From assembly GCA_900770705.1 (NCBI GenBank), contig CAAGLF010000093.1, positions 1 through 47,815 of the forward strand: DNA of 47,815 nt, read 5' to 3'. Positions within the stretch are counted from its first letter, which is position 1. Each line of letters begins with the position of its first letter. The translations under genes and the position numbers were made by a program. This DNA is from Bacteroidaceae bacterium (GTDB lineage: Bacteria > Bacteroidota > Bacteroidia > Bacteroidales > Bacteroidaceae). The notes under the pieces were generated by a model. It searched no databases. It was not told where the DNA came from and worked only from the letters and a program-made list of their open reading frames with translations. Shown here piece by piece: positions 23,125-32,100 of the stretch.

Positions 23125-25833
23125 ATGAAGAGAATCCTCGCCCTGTCCCTGCTCCTCCTATGTACCTTGCAGGCCGGCTCCGTACTGAAGGAAAAGAACC
23201 TGGCACGCACGCTCGGGGTACTCAGAGCCGAGCTCGAGACCAATTACCAGAAGCAAAAAATCGGTATGGCCCGCTACGAACGGCTCAGCACCGAGCAACA
23301 CAAGAAACTTGTGGACTACATGCAACGTTCGGAGCAGATAAGCCTGATGATCTACTCACAAAAGGCAGATTTCACCTTCGACGTCGCCTATGCGTGCCAG
23401 CAAGCGACCAACTTGCACCACGAGCTGAAACGCAACAACGTGCCCTACGACCGCATACGGCGCCGGCTCAAGAACGAAGTGGAACGCTACGACGCCCTGG
23501 TGCGCTCCCTCGAAGAGTTGCCGCCCGCCATCGGAACTGCCAAAGGCGAGGAAACACTGGCAGACTCGGCCCTGCAAAGCCTTTCCGACAGCCTGGCACA
23601 GACACAAGGCACCAACCCCTTCACGCTCAACGAGGCTGAACAGAAAGACAGGGAGATATGCCTCGTCTACGCCAAGGCACTGCGCAACAACTTCGTGAGA
23701 ATGCTCAATACTATCACAAGCGACAGCCGTTACTACGACAGCGTCAACCACAAGGTCGACGAACTCAAGAAATATGCCGAAGAACGCTACGCAGACTTGC
23801 AGCAAACCATCTTCATCAACGGCGGAGACAACTACATCAAGACAATAATGTCGCTTCCCTACCTGTTCCAGCAGACCAAGCACGACGTAAGCGACAAATA
23901 CAAGCCCCTGGAACGCCGTTCGTCCAACTATTCAGAATGGCGCGGGCCCATCGTCATCTTCATCAGCCTCTTCGTGATTTTCTACATCCTCGTAGGTATT
24001 GCAATGAGCTGCCTGCTGCTGTATGGCCTGCCCAAACTTTCGCGCAGACTGCCCGAACGCTTTGCGGAGTGGCGGAAAAAAGTGAAAGCCGCCGTCCGAT
24101 GGAAATGGATCTTGGGCAGACGTCCCACCATCGCGATGATGCTCTCGATGATCAGCTTCTCCATCTCCGTGATGTTCGTGAAAGAAGGCATTGAGGGCAA
24201 CTTTCTGAGAATGGCGACGGACCTGCTGACGAATTTCAGCTGGCTGGTCGTCGCTATCCTGTTCTCCCTGCTCATCAGGTCGAAGCAAGGCGAGCGTCAG
24301 ATCAAGGAAACGCTGCGCCTCTACGTGCCATTCATCTGTATGGCCTTCATCGTGATACTTTTCCGCATAATGTTCATACCGAACACGCTGGTCAACCTGA
24401 TTTACCCGCCCATACTGCTGCTTTTCACGCTCTGGCAGTATCGCGTCATCCGGAAAAAGCGGAAAGACACGCTGAAACCGCACATCAGCGACGTGACTTA
24501 TTCCGCAGTGTCGCTCGGAGCGATGGTAATCGCCTGCGCCGTGGCTTGGCTGGGCTATGTACTGCTCGCTGTCGAGGTGATGATATGGTGGATGTTCCAG
24601 TTAGCCGCCATTCAGACCATCATATGCTGCTATGACCTGCTGGAATGGTACGAAACGAGCCACATATTCGCCTCCGTCACCAGCGAAATCAAGCAGAAGT
24701 TCGCCGAAGGACACAGAGACACCGACGAAGACGGAAATCCGCGCCCGCTGCCCGTCATCGACACGGACGTGCTGAAAAGACGTATCAAGAACGGAGAATT
24801 TATCACCAAGACCTGGGCGTTCGACTGCGTGAACCGCGCGATTGTCCCCATTATGGCAGTAGTTTCCGTTCTGCTCAGCATTTATTGGGCGGCCGACGTC
24901 TTCGAAATGACGACCATCTGCAAGGATATCTTCTTCTACGATTTCATTAATCAGGAGAACGTCATCCAGATCTCGCTCTACAAAATCTGTCTCGTGGTGT
25001 CCTGCTGGTTTGTATTCCGGTATGTCAATTATGCCGCGCGCTCTTTCTACCGTTACTACAAGCAACGCACGCTGAAGGACGGTTTGCAATCCTTCAACCT
25101 CACGCTGGCCAACAATGTGATCGCAATCGTGGTGTGGGGAACGTACTTCCTCTACGCACTGGTACTGCTGCAGGTGCCTAAGTCGGGCATATCGGTCGTT
25201 ACCGCGGGTCTGGCCACCGGTATGGGCTTCGCTATGAAAGACTTGCTCGAAAACTTTTTCTACGGCATCAGCCTTATGACGGGCCGCGTGCGCGTCGGCG
25301 ACTACATCGAATGCGACGGAATCAAGGGAAAGGTAGAGAGCATTACCTACCAGAGCACACAGGTCGACACGCTCGACGGCAGCAACATCGCCTTCCTCAA
25401 CTCGCAGCTGTTCAACAAGAATTTCAAGAACTTGACCCGCAACCACAGCTACGAGCTCCTCAAGGTGCCCGTCGGCGTGGCCTATGGAGTCAACGTCGAC
25501 GCCGTGCGGAAAATGCTCATCGCCTCCATCACCACCCTGAAGGACAGAGTAGAGGAAGAGCGAAGCGAGAAGCACGCACGCGAGAACTTCAGCGGCGAAG
25601 CCCTGCTGCCGCTCATCGACGAGAAGCGCGGCATCAGCGTTGTCTTCTCCGACTTCGGCGACAGCAGCGTCGACCTGCTCGTATGTGTCTGGGTACTCGT
25701 GCAGGAGAGGGTGGCTTTCACGGGCCGCGTCAGGGAAGTAATCTACAACACCCTCAACGAAAACAACGTGGAGATACCCTTCCCGCAACGCGACGTGCGC
25801 ATTCTGCAGATGGCTGCGCCCGACGAAAAATAG
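23125..25833 (+). CDS. Large MscS-type mechanosensitive channel
   Basis: This 902-residue protein belongs to the long MscS group (MscK/MscM-like architecture). It has a signal-like N-terminus (1-20), a coiled-coil-rich periplasmic region (about 20-270), a series of membrane segments between about 275 and 690, and a MscS core at about 685-880. The core shows the pore helix region SGISVVTAGLATGMGFAMKDLLENFFYGISLM, followed by the beta domain RVRVGDYIECDGIKGKVESI. MscS channels open on hypo-osmotic membrane tension and release solutes. A soluble loop of about 60 residues (KQKFAEGHRDTDEDGNPRP) interrupts the membrane part. A strong terminator follows 24 bp after the stop. Confidence 0.92.
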   Translation: MKRILALSLLLLCTLQAGSVLKEKNLARTLGVLRAELETNYQKQKIGMARYERLSTEQHKKLVDYMQRSEQISLMIYSQKADFTFDVAYACQQATNLHHELKRNNVPYDRIRRRLKNEVERYDALVRSLEELPPAIGTAKGEETLADSALQSLSDSLAQTQGTNPFTLNEAEQKDREICLVYAKALRNNFVRMLNTITSDSRYYDSVNHKVDELKKYAEERYADLQQTIFINGGDNYIKTIMSLPYLFQQTKHDVSDKYKPLERRSSNYSEWRGPIVIFISLFVIFYILVGIAMSCLLLYGLPKLSRRLPERFAEWRKKVKAAVRWKWILGRRPTIAMMLSMISFSISVMFVKEGIEGNFLRMATDLLTNFSWLVVAILFSLLIRSKQGERQIKETLRLYVPFICMAFIVILFRIMFIPNTLVNLIYPPILLLFTLWQYRVIRKKRKDTLKPHISDVTYSAVSLGAMVIACAVAWLGYVLLAVEVMIWWMFQLAAIQTIICCYDLLEWYETSHIFASVTSEIKQKFAEGHRDTDEDGNPRPLPVIDTDVLKRRIKNGEFITKTWAFDCVNRAIVPIMAVVSVLLSIYWAADVFEMTTICKDIFFYDFINQENVIQISLYKICLVVSCWFVFRYVNYAARSFYRYYKQRTLKDGLQSFNLTLANNVIAIVVWGTYFLYALVLLQVPKSGISVVTAGLATGMGFAMKDLLENFFYGISLMTGRVRVGDYIECDGIKGKVESITYQSTQVDTLDGSNIAFLNSQLFNKNFKNLTRNHSYELLKVPVGVAYGVNVDAVRKMLIASITTLKDRVEEERSEKHARENFSGEALLPLIDEKRGISVVFSDFGDSSVDLLVCVWVLVQERVAFTGRVREVIYNTLNENNVEIPFPQRDVRILQMAAPDEK

Positions 25834-25857
25834 CGGTGTCGCGCCGCCCATTTTACA

Positions 25858-25900
25858 ACCTCGGAGATAGGCGCTCGTATCTCCGAGGTATTTTTGTTTT
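25858..25900 (+). terminator. Terminator of the MscS gene
   Basis: ACCTCGGAGATA (25858-25869) pairs perfectly with TATCTCCGAGGT (25878-25889), followed by ATTTTTGTTTT. The stem uses the CCTCGGAGATA sequence that is the GC block of one version of the dispersed repeat (compare 45727). Confidence 0.88.
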
Positions 25901-25940
25901 CTGCCGCGAAAGTTTTTTTTTCGGGCCTTGTATTTCCGCC
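25901..25940 (+). repeat. Dispersed 21-bp repeat, two units after the MscS terminator
   Basis: CTGCCGCG + AAAGTTTTTTTTT (25901-25921) is followed by CGGGCCTTG + TATTTCCGCC. The second GC block is identical to that of unit 2 at 21394. Confidence 0.6.
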
Positions 25941-26009
25941 GCAGTACGCGGCACAATTTCCGGCCGCCTGCCATCAAGAGCCGGAAAAGCCCGAAAAAGC
26001 ACATTTCTC

Positions 26010-26040
26010 TTTGCAATTCAAGCGGCTTGACGTATCTTTG
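26010..26040 (+). promoter_or_regulatory. Housekeeping promoter of the thioredoxin-like gene
   Basis: TTTG at 26010-26013 and TATCTTTG at 26033-26040 are 19 bp apart, an exact fit to the Bacteroidota consensus. The leader would be about 95 nt. Confidence 0.65.
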
Positions 26041-26140
26041 CAACGTGGTATGCACTGCTGACGGCGGCGCATACCGCCGCCCTGCTTCCTACCCGGCGCG
26101 GGCGGCACTATCAACCCTGCCAACAAAAAAACCGAAAAGT

Positions 26141-26695
26141 ATGAAACATCTTGCCACCCTGCTCATCGCCGCACTCTGCTGCGCAGGTAGCAGTTGCGCC
26201 AGACCGGCCAACGCCGCCAATGAGAGCGAGAACAACCAACCGGCAGCCGTGACTGCCACATCCTCCCACGTAAAAACACTGCCGGCCGATGTCCGGGGAA
26301 AGGATATCCTGGCCACAATCAGCCAGGACTACGCCGGCGAAGTCGTGCTCATCGACTTCTGGGCCACTTGGTGCGGCCCCTGCAAGCGCGCGATGGTACA
26401 AATCGACGAAATCAAGCCCGAACTGATGAAGAAAGGCTGCAAATTCGTATATATTGCCGGTGAAAACTCTCCGGCCGCTGCCTGGAGCAAAATGATTCAG
26501 GACATCGATGGCGACCACTACCGCCTGACAAAAGACCAGTGGGACGACATTTGCTCGGAGCTCGAACTCATCGGAATCCCCGCGTACCTTCTGCTCAACA
26601 AGGACGGCAGCCGCGCCTACGACAACATACAGACGGGCGGCTATCCCGGTAATGACATTCTCACCAACTACATCGAGGTAGCACTGACCAAGTAG
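26141..26695 (+). CDS. TlpA-like exported thioredoxin
   Basis: This 184-residue protein has an N-terminal signal sequence (about 1-26) with cysteines at 13, 14 and 19; a lipoprotein is possible but the lipobox is not clean. The thioredoxin fold carries FWATWCGPCKRAM (Cys78, Cys81), the cis-proline region as IGIPAYLLLNKDG, and ends near residue 184. Such proteins reduce or resolve disulfides, or transfer electrons, in the periplasm. The ATG at 26141 follows a good promoter; a longer open frame in front lacks a signal peptide. The glycosyltransferase gene follows 23 bp after the stop. Confidence 0.87.
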   Translation: MKHLATLLIAALCCAGSSCARPANAANESENNQPAAVTATSSHVKTLPADVRGKDILATISQDYAGEVVLIDFWATWCGPCKRAMVQIDEIKPELMKKGCKFVYIAGENSPAAAWSKMIQDIDGDHYRLTKDQWDDICSELELIGIPAYLLLNKDGSRAYDNIQTGGYPGNDILTNYIEVALTK

Positions 26696-26718
26696 CCAGT
26701 GCAGCCTCTTCCGCCGCT

Positions 26719-27708
26719 ATGTTTTTCAGTTTCATCATTCCCGTCTTCAACCGGCCGGACGAAGTGAGCGAACTGTTGCAGAGCCTCTGCGAACAGACGC
26801 TGAAGAGCTTCGAAGTCATCGTGGTGGAAGACGGTTCCGACGTGCCCTGCCAGCATGTGGCAGAGGCATTCGCCACAAAGCTCGACCTACACTATCTGAC
26901 CAAGCCCAACGGAGGACCCGGAAAGGCCAGAAACTTCGGAGCCGAGCACGCACGGGGCGAATACCTGCTTATACTCGACTCCGACGTCGTACTACCTCCC
27001 ACTTACCTGGCCTCCGTGGCCGCAAGTCTGGCAGAAGCCGACGCAGACGCCTTTGGCGGTCCCGACAAGGCCCACCCCTCGTTCACTCCCACGCAGAAAG
27101 CCATCAACTACGCAATGACTTCCTTCTTCACCACGGGAGGCATACGCGGCGGCAAGCGCAAGCTGGACAAGTTCTATCCCCGCTCGTTCAATATGGGCGT
27201 CCGCAGGGAAGTCTATCAGGCACTCGGCGGCTTCAGCCCTATGCGTTTTGGCGAGGACATAGACTTCTCGACACGCATATTCCGCGGCGGCTACAAGTGC
27301 CGGCTCATCCCGGGAGCCTGGGTGTGGCACAAGCGGCGCACCGACCTCCGAAAATTCTTCAAGCAGGTCCACAACTCAGGTATCGCCCGCATACATCTCA
27401 CCAAAAGGCATCCCGGAACGCTGAAGGCCGTGCACCTGCTGCCGGCCGCCTTCACCGTGGGCGTGGCCGCCCTGCTACTGGGCGCTATCGCCTGCCCGTG
27501 GAGCCTGCTGCCCCTGCTGCTCTTCGCTTTGCTCATCTTCTGCGACTCGGCCTGCGCCGAACGTAGCCTTCGAGTGGGCTTCATCGCTGTGGCAGCCGCC
27601 TACGTACAGCTCATCGGCTACGGGACGGGCTTCCTGCGTGCCTGGTGGGAACGCTGTGTTCGCGGAAAGGGAGAATTCGAGGCTTTCAGCAAGAATTTCT
27701 ACCAATAA
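26719..27708 (+). CDS. Family 2 glycosyltransferase with C-terminal membrane segment
   Basis: The 329-residue protein has the GT-A fold: FSFIIPVFNRPDEVSELLQSL at the start, VVEDGSD (36-41) for nucleotide binding, LILDSDV with the metal-binding D87-x-D89, and FGEDIDFSTRIFRGGYKCRLIPGAWVWHKRR as the acceptor-side ED motif. Residues about 240-310 are hydrophobic (two or three membrane helices), so it works at the inner membrane on a lipid-linked or surface glycan. The sugar and acceptor are not known. It may be co-transcribed with the thioredoxin-like gene in front and radC behind. Confidence 0.9.
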   Translation: MFFSFIIPVFNRPDEVSELLQSLCEQTLKSFEVIVVEDGSDVPCQHVAEAFATKLDLHYLTKPNGGPGKARNFGAEHARGEYLLILDSDVVLPPTYLASVAASLAEADADAFGGPDKAHPSFTPTQKAINYAMTSFFTTGGIRGGKRKLDKFYPRSFNMGVRREVYQALGGFSPMRFGEDIDFSTRIFRGGYKCRLIPGAWVWHKRRTDLRKFFKQVHNSGIARIHLTKRHPGTLKAVHLLPAAFTVGVAALLLGAIACPWSLLPLLLFALLIFCDSACAERSLRVGFIAVAAAYVQLIGYGTGFLRAWWERCVRGKGEFEAFSKNFYQ

Positions 27709-27721
27709 ACGCGAAACTGCC

Positions 27722-28462
27722 GTGGCACCCCGCAGATCCCAGCACCCCTCTCCCCCTCCCGAGGCGGCCGGAACGCCGCAGAAACGGAGCATCCGGGAAT
27801 GGAACGAGGACGACCGGCCCCGCGAGAAACTCCTTGCGAAAGGCGTCGAAGCCCTCTCGGACGCTGAGCTCCTGGCCATTCTCATCAGATCGGGCACAAA
27901 GAACGAGAGTGCCGTCGACCTGATGCGCAGAGTGCTCGCCGAGCACGACAACAGCCTCAGCAAACTGGGTAGACTGGCTCCCGCGCAGCTCTGCCGCCAC
28001 AAAGGGCTTGGCGAGGCCAAAGCCGTGACCATCCTGGCGGCCTGCGAACTGGGCAGACGCCGCGCCACAGCCGACACCGGCGAACGCCCGCGCCTCGACA
28101 GCTCAAAAAAAATCTTCTCACTCGTCCACGAGCGAATGCGCGACCTCCCTACGGAGGAATTCCGCGTACTCCTGCTCAACAAGAGCCTGCATCTGATAGC
28201 CGACAAGCGGATCAGCCTGGGCGGACTGGCCGCCACAGTGGTGGATGTGCGCATCGTATTGCGCGAGGCCCTGCTGGCAGGTGCCACAGCAATGGTACTC
28301 TGCCACAATCACCCCTCCGGAAACTGCCGTCCCAGCGCGGAAGACGACCGTATGACGCAGCGAATGAAACGGGCGGCCGAGACGATTGATCTGCAAGTGC
28401 TCGACCATATCGTCGTAGGCGACGGCGCGTACTTCAGCTACGCAGACGAGGGACGGCTCTGA
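27722..28462 (+). CDS. radC: RadC family JAMM-domain protein
   Basis: RadC proteins have an N-terminal helix-hairpin-helix-like UPF0758 region and a C-terminal JAMM/MPN metalloprotease-like domain; despite the name a role in repair is doubtful. Seen here are IREWNEDDRPREKLLAKGVEALSDAELLAILIRSG, the HhH-like LCRHKGLGEAKAVTILAACELG, and the metal-binding CHNHPSGNCRPSAEDDRMT with H-x-H and Asp. I use GTG 27722 (246 residues), 13 bp after the glycosyltransferase stop; the ATG at 27638 would overlap that gene by 71 bp and add 28 residues without homology. Confidence 0.9.
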   Translation: MAPRRSQHPSPPPEAAGTPQKRSIREWNEDDRPREKLLAKGVEALSDAELLAILIRSGTKNESAVDLMRRVLAEHDNSLSKLGRLAPAQLCRHKGLGEAKAVTILAACELGRRRATADTGERPRLDSSKKIFSLVHERMRDLPTEEFRVLLLNKSLHLIADKRISLGGLAATVVDVRIVLREALLAGATAMVLCHNHPSGNCRPSAEDDRMTQRMKRAAETIDLQVLDHIVVGDGAYFSYADEGRL

Positions 28463-28511
28463 CGTCCGAACGAAACACTCCGGCCACCGGAACAATGACT
28501 ATATTCGAAAT

Positions 28512-28901
28512 ATGGAAAATACCAACGAACTTCTCGAAACAGCAGCTGCCACTGCCCAACCACATACTACCGACACGCCCCTCTCTCCCGAGGAGCGGCT
28601 GAAGACGGAGGAACGCATTGTGGAAATTCTCAAGACGGTCTATGACCCGGAAATTCCCGTCGACATCTACAACCTGGGACTTATCTACCGTATCGACCTC
28701 CACGACGACCGCACCCTCGAGGTAGATATGACGCTCACGGCGCCCAACTGTCCGGCGGCCGACTTCATCGTGGAAGACGTGCGCCTGAAGCTCGATGGAA
28801 TGAGTGAAATCCGCGACGCGCGGGTCAATCTCGTCTTCGAACCGGAGTGGGACAAGGATATGATGAGCGAAGAGGCCAAACTGGAATTAGGTTTTCTTTG
28901 A
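28512..28901 (+). CDS. MIP18/SufT-like (DUF59) iron-sulfur assembly protein
   Basis: The 129-residue protein has a variable N-terminus (1-30) and the MIP18 fold: VEILKTVYDPEIPVDIYNLGLIYRIDL, then MTLTAPNCPAADFIVEDVRLKL, in which Cys80 is the conserved reactive cysteine, and a C-terminal VNLVFEPEWDKDMMSEEAKLELGF that is typical of the Bacteroidota SUF-associated form. It helps in maturation of Fe-S proteins in the cytoplasm. No suf genes lie in the window. It sits between radC and lpxH on one strand with short spacers. Confidence 0.9.
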   Translation: MENTNELLETAAATAQPHTTDTPLSPEERLKTEERIVEILKTVYDPEIPVDIYNLGLIYRIDLHDDRTLEVDMTLTAPNCPAADFIVEDVRLKLDGMSEIRDARVNLVFEPEWDKDMMSEEAKLELGFL

Positions 28902-28967
28902 CCTGCGGCCCTTCCGAAAAACCTGCGGAGTGCCACCTATCGGCGTTTCGCGCAATCTGTGCAAACT

Positions 28968-29732
28968 ATGAAGCCCATATACTTTCTCTCCGACGCCCAC
29001 CTGGGCTGCCTGGCCATCCCCCACCGCCGAATGCACGAGCGCCGTCTCGTGAATTTCCTCGACAGCGTGAAGCACAAGGCGGCAGCCGTCTACCTGCTGG
29101 GCGACATATTTGATTTCTGGTACGAATACCGCATGGTTGTCCCCAAGGGATTCACCCGTTTTCTCGGCAAAGTGAGCGAACTGACGGACCTGGGCGTAGA
29201 AGTCCACTACTTCGTGGGCAACCACGACCAATGGATGGGCGACTATCTGCGCGAAGAGTGCGGCGTCGTCGTACACAAGGAGCCGCAAGTGGCGGAAATC
29301 TACGGGAAGCTCTTCTTCCTGGGTCACGGCGACGGCCTGGGCTGCACCGACCGCAGCTTCCGCATACTTCGCTGGCTCTTCCGCAACCGCTTGTGCCGCG
29401 TGCTGTTCTCCGCCCTCCATCCGAGATGGGGCGTTGCCTTCGGTCTGGCCTGGGCCAAGCACAGCCGGCTGAAGCATGAGCGCCGGGGCGAGCCCGTCTA
29501 CCAGGGAGAGGAGCGTGAGGAGCTGGTGCAGTTCTCCCACCGGTATCTGCAATCGCACGAGAGTATCAACTACTTCATCTTCGGACACCGCCACATCGAG
29601 CTCGACTTGCAACTCGCCCGCGAAAGCCGGCTGCTGATACTCGGAGACTGGATTTCGGCCTTCACGTATGCCGTGTTCGACGGCGAGCACCTGCTGCTCG
29701 AACGCTTCATCGAGGGAGAAAGCCAGCCCTGA
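28968..29732 (+). CDS. lpxH: UDP-2,3-diacylglucosamine pyrophosphatase
   Basis: LpxH hydrolyses UDP-2,3-diacylglucosamine to lipid X and UMP, step four of lipid A synthesis, at the cytoplasmic face of the inner membrane. The 254-residue protein is a calcineurin-like metallophosphoesterase: SDAHLG (8-13), YLLGDIFDFW, FVGNHDQWM, FLGHGDGLG and FGHRH give the full set of two-metal ligands. I use ATG 28968; a GTG three codons upstream is also open. The downstream gap carries dispersed-repeat units before the ABC transporter genes. Confidence 0.92.
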   Translation: MKPIYFLSDAHLGCLAIPHRRMHERRLVNFLDSVKHKAAAVYLLGDIFDFWYEYRMVVPKGFTRFLGKVSELTDLGVEVHYFVGNHDQWMGDYLREECGVVVHKEPQVAEIYGKLFFLGHGDGLGCTDRSFRILRWLFRNRLCRVLFSALHPRWGVAFGLAWAKHSRLKHERRGEPVYQGEEREELVQFSHRYLQSHESINYFIFGHRHIELDLQLARESRLLILGDWISAFTYAVFDGEHLLLERFIEGESQP

Positions 29733-29751
29733 GACTAGTTGGCCCGAAGAA

Positions 29752-29792
29752 GCGGGCCGAAAGTTTTTCCTGCAAGGCCTGTAATTTCACGA
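29752..29792 (+). repeat. Dispersed 21-bp repeat, two units
   Basis: GCGGGCCG + AAAGTTTTTCCTG (29752-29772) and CAAGGCCTG + TAATTTCACGA (29773-29792) have the common layout and lie between lpxH and the ABC transporter. Confidence 0.55.
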
Positions 29793-29815
29793 ACCTTCCA
29801 AACACCACAAACCAT

Positions 29816-30784
29816 ATGACACAAGACAAGAATCCGGCTCCCGCCACGGCCTTCGAAGCAGGCGGAGCCACGGACGCATTCCTGCGGGCCGAACACATCG
29901 TGAAGCGCTATGCCGGACACACGGCGCTCAACGACGTCAGTATTTCCGTTCCACGCGGAAAAATCTTCGGTCTGCTCGGCCCCAACGGTGCCGGAAAGAC
30001 CACGCTCATCCGCATTATCAACCGCATCACGGCGCCCGACAGCGGCAGCGTGGTCTTCGACGGACGCCCCTTGCGCCCCGAAGACGTGGCGCGCATTGGA
30101 TACCTGCCGGAAGAGCGCGGACTCTACAAGAAGATGGAGGTGGGCGAACAGGCCGTCTATCTGGCACGCCTGAAAGGCCTGTCTGCCGCCGAGGCGCGGC
30201 AGAAGCTCGCCCTTTGGTTCAACAAGTTCGGCATTATGCCCTGGTGGAACAAGAAACTGGAGGAACTGTCGAAGGGAATGCAACAGAAAGTGCAGTTTGT
30301 CATCACCGTGCTCCACGAACCGGAACTGCTGATCTTCGACGAGCCCTTCTCCGGCTTCGACCCGGTGAACGCAGAACTCCTGAAGCGCGAGATACTCGAG
30401 CTGAAGGCCAAGGGACACACCGTTATCTTCTCGACACACAATATGAGCTCGGTGGAAGAAATCTGCGACGACATCGCCCTCATCAATCACTCGCAGGTAG
30501 TGCTGAGCGGCCACGTGACAGAAGTAAAAAAACGCTTCCGAACCGGACTCTACGAAGCCGTCGTGACAGAAGGCGGGCTGGAAAGCCGGCCAGGCACCTA
30601 CGAAGTGCTGTCGGCCACGCAGCTGCCCGACGCCACAGCCTACCAAATCCGCAAACCCGAGGGGCTGACCAACGCGGAACTGGTGAAAGCGCTGGCCGAA
30701 ACGGCCGAACTACGCGCCTTCTCCGAGAAACTGCCCAGTATGCACGACATCTTCCTGAAGACCGTGGGCGAACAACAACCGTAA
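29816..30784 (+). CDS. ABC transporter ATP-binding protein (NatA-like)
   Basis: The 322-residue protein has one ABC ATPase domain: Walker A GPNGAGKTT (55-63), signature LSKGMQQKVQ, Walker B LLIFDEPFSGFD, and the switch histidine in STHNMS. After residue about 240 a C-terminal extension follows that is usual in NatA/DUF4162-type subunits. It pairs with the permease that starts 20 bp downstream; together they form an ABC-2-type exporter. NatAB of Bacillus exports sodium, but the substrate here cannot be told from sequence. Confidence 0.93.
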   Translation: MTQDKNPAPATAFEAGGATDAFLRAEHIVKRYAGHTALNDVSISVPRGKIFGLLGPNGAGKTTLIRIINRITAPDSGSVVFDGRPLRPEDVARIGYLPEERGLYKKMEVGEQAVYLARLKGLSAAEARQKLALWFNKFGIMPWWNKKLEELSKGMQQKVQFVITVLHEPELLIFDEPFSGFDPVNAELLKREILELKAKGHTVIFSTHNMSSVEEICDDIALINHSQVVLSGHVTEVKKRFRTGLYEAVVTEGGLESRPGTYEVLSATQLPDATAYQIRKPEGLTNAELVKALAETAELRAFSEKLPSMHDIFLKTVGEQQP

Positions 30785-30804
30785 TCCTCAAAACGAAAAA
30801 CGTC

Positions 30805-32100
30805 ATGTCGAAGATACTCATCATCATACAGCGCGAATTTATGACGCGCGTCAAGAAAAAATCGTTTATCCTGCTCACCATCCTTATGCCCTTCATCTTC
30901 GCGGCACTGGTCTTCGTGCCCATCTGGCTTTCCACCATCAAGGATGATTCGCAGAAGCTCGTGGCCGTGGTGGACAAGACGGAAAAATACACCGACCTCT
31001 TCAAAGACGACCGCAGCTACCACTTCATCCACTGCAAGAACGTGCTGCCGGAGTTTAAGGCGGACACCTCGTCGGTAGAGGCCGTCGTCACCATCAGCAA
31101 GCCGCTGACGGAAGACCCGAAGGCCGTGACCATCTACTCCAGACAGGAAGTACAGACGGATTTGCTGCGTCTGGTGGAAACTACCCTCAACGAAGAATTG
31201 CGCAGGGAGAAGCTGGCAAACTACCACATTGCCGAACTCGACCGTATCATTGAAGACGTGCAGGCAGAATTGTCGATAGGAACGGTGAAGTGGACGTCCG
31301 ACGGCTCGGAGACCAGCTCCAACACGGGCATCGCCATTGCAGCGGGATTTATCTTCACCTTCCTGATCTATATGTTCGTGATGAGCTACGGCGGAATGGT
31401 GATGCAAAGCGTCATCGAGGAGAAGACCAACCGAATCGTGGAGCTGATGGTATCGAGCGTCAAGCCCTTCCAGCTGATGATGGGCAAAATCGTGGGCGTC
31501 GCCCTCGTAGGCTTCGTGCAGCTCTGCATTTGGGGGCTTATGCTGGGCGTCATCCTCACCGTCTGCTCCGCCGTATTCGGCCTCAGCCCCGAAGCCTCCC
31601 CGGCAATGGCCGGCGCCGACGCTGCCGCCGTCGCCGAAGCCGGCAGCAGCTCGGAAATACTCACGGCCATCGTCTCCCTGCCCTACGCAGAGCTGGGCAT
31701 AATGTTTGTCTGCTACTTCATCGGCGGTTACCTGCTCTACGCCTCGTTCTTCGCCGCTGTAGGCGCCGCCATCAACACGCAGGAAGATTCCTCGCAGTTC
31801 ATAATGCCCGTCATCCTCATCCTCGTCTTCGCACTCTACGCAGCAATGGGCAGTGCCGAGAACACCGACGGACCGCTGGCTTTCTGGAGCTCGATGTTCC
31901 CGTTGACTTCGCCGATTGTGATGATGGTACGCATACCTTTCGGCGTGCCCCTCTGGCAGGAACTGCTTTCGCTGGCGCTGCTCTTCGGCACATCCCTGCT
32001 CTTCGTGTGGATAAGCGGCCGTATCTACCGTGTGGGCATCCTGATGTACGGAAAGAAGCCCACTGTAAAGGAAATGCTGAAATGGATAGCCTACAAATGA
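30805..32100 (+). CDS. ABC-2 type permease (NatB-like)
   Basis: The 431-residue membrane protein has an N-terminal helix (about 21-42) after MSKILIIIQREFMTRVKKKSF, a periplasmic domain (about 45-170), and five to six helices from about 175 to 415. It contains VIEEKTNRIVELMVSSVKPFQLMMGKIVG, the hallmark of NatB/YhaP-type permeases. A low-complexity Ala-rich stretch (about 262-282) lies between helices. The ATG at 30805 is picked by homology; a long open frame before it overlaps the ATPase gene. The stop overlaps the start of the regulator gene (ATGA). Confidence 0.92.
   Translation: MSKILIIIQREFMTRVKKKSFILLTILMPFIFAALVFVPIWLSTIKDDSQKLVAVVDKTEKYTDLFKDDRSYHFIHCKNVLPEFKADTSSVEAVVTISKPLTEDPKAVTIYSRQEVQTDLLRLVETTLNEELRREKLANYHIAELDRIIEDVQAELSIGTVKWTSDGSETSSNTGIAIAAGFIFTFLIYMFVMSYGGMVMQSVIEEKTNRIVELMVSSVKPFQLMMGKIVGVALVGFVQLCIWGLMLGVILTVCSAVFGLSPEASPAMAGADAAAVAEAGSSSEILTAIVSLPYAELGIMFVCYFIGGYLLYASFFAAVGAAINTQEDSSQFIMPVILILVFALYAAMGSAENTDGPLAFWSSMFPLTSPIVMMVRIPFGVPLWQELLSLALLFGTSLLFVWISGRIYRVGILMYGKKPTVKEMLKWIAYK

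Noticed and set aside
24601..26055. 484-codon open frame antisense to the MscS gene
   Set aside because: It overlaps a well-supported membrane protein and its terminator, and its translation has no recognisable features.
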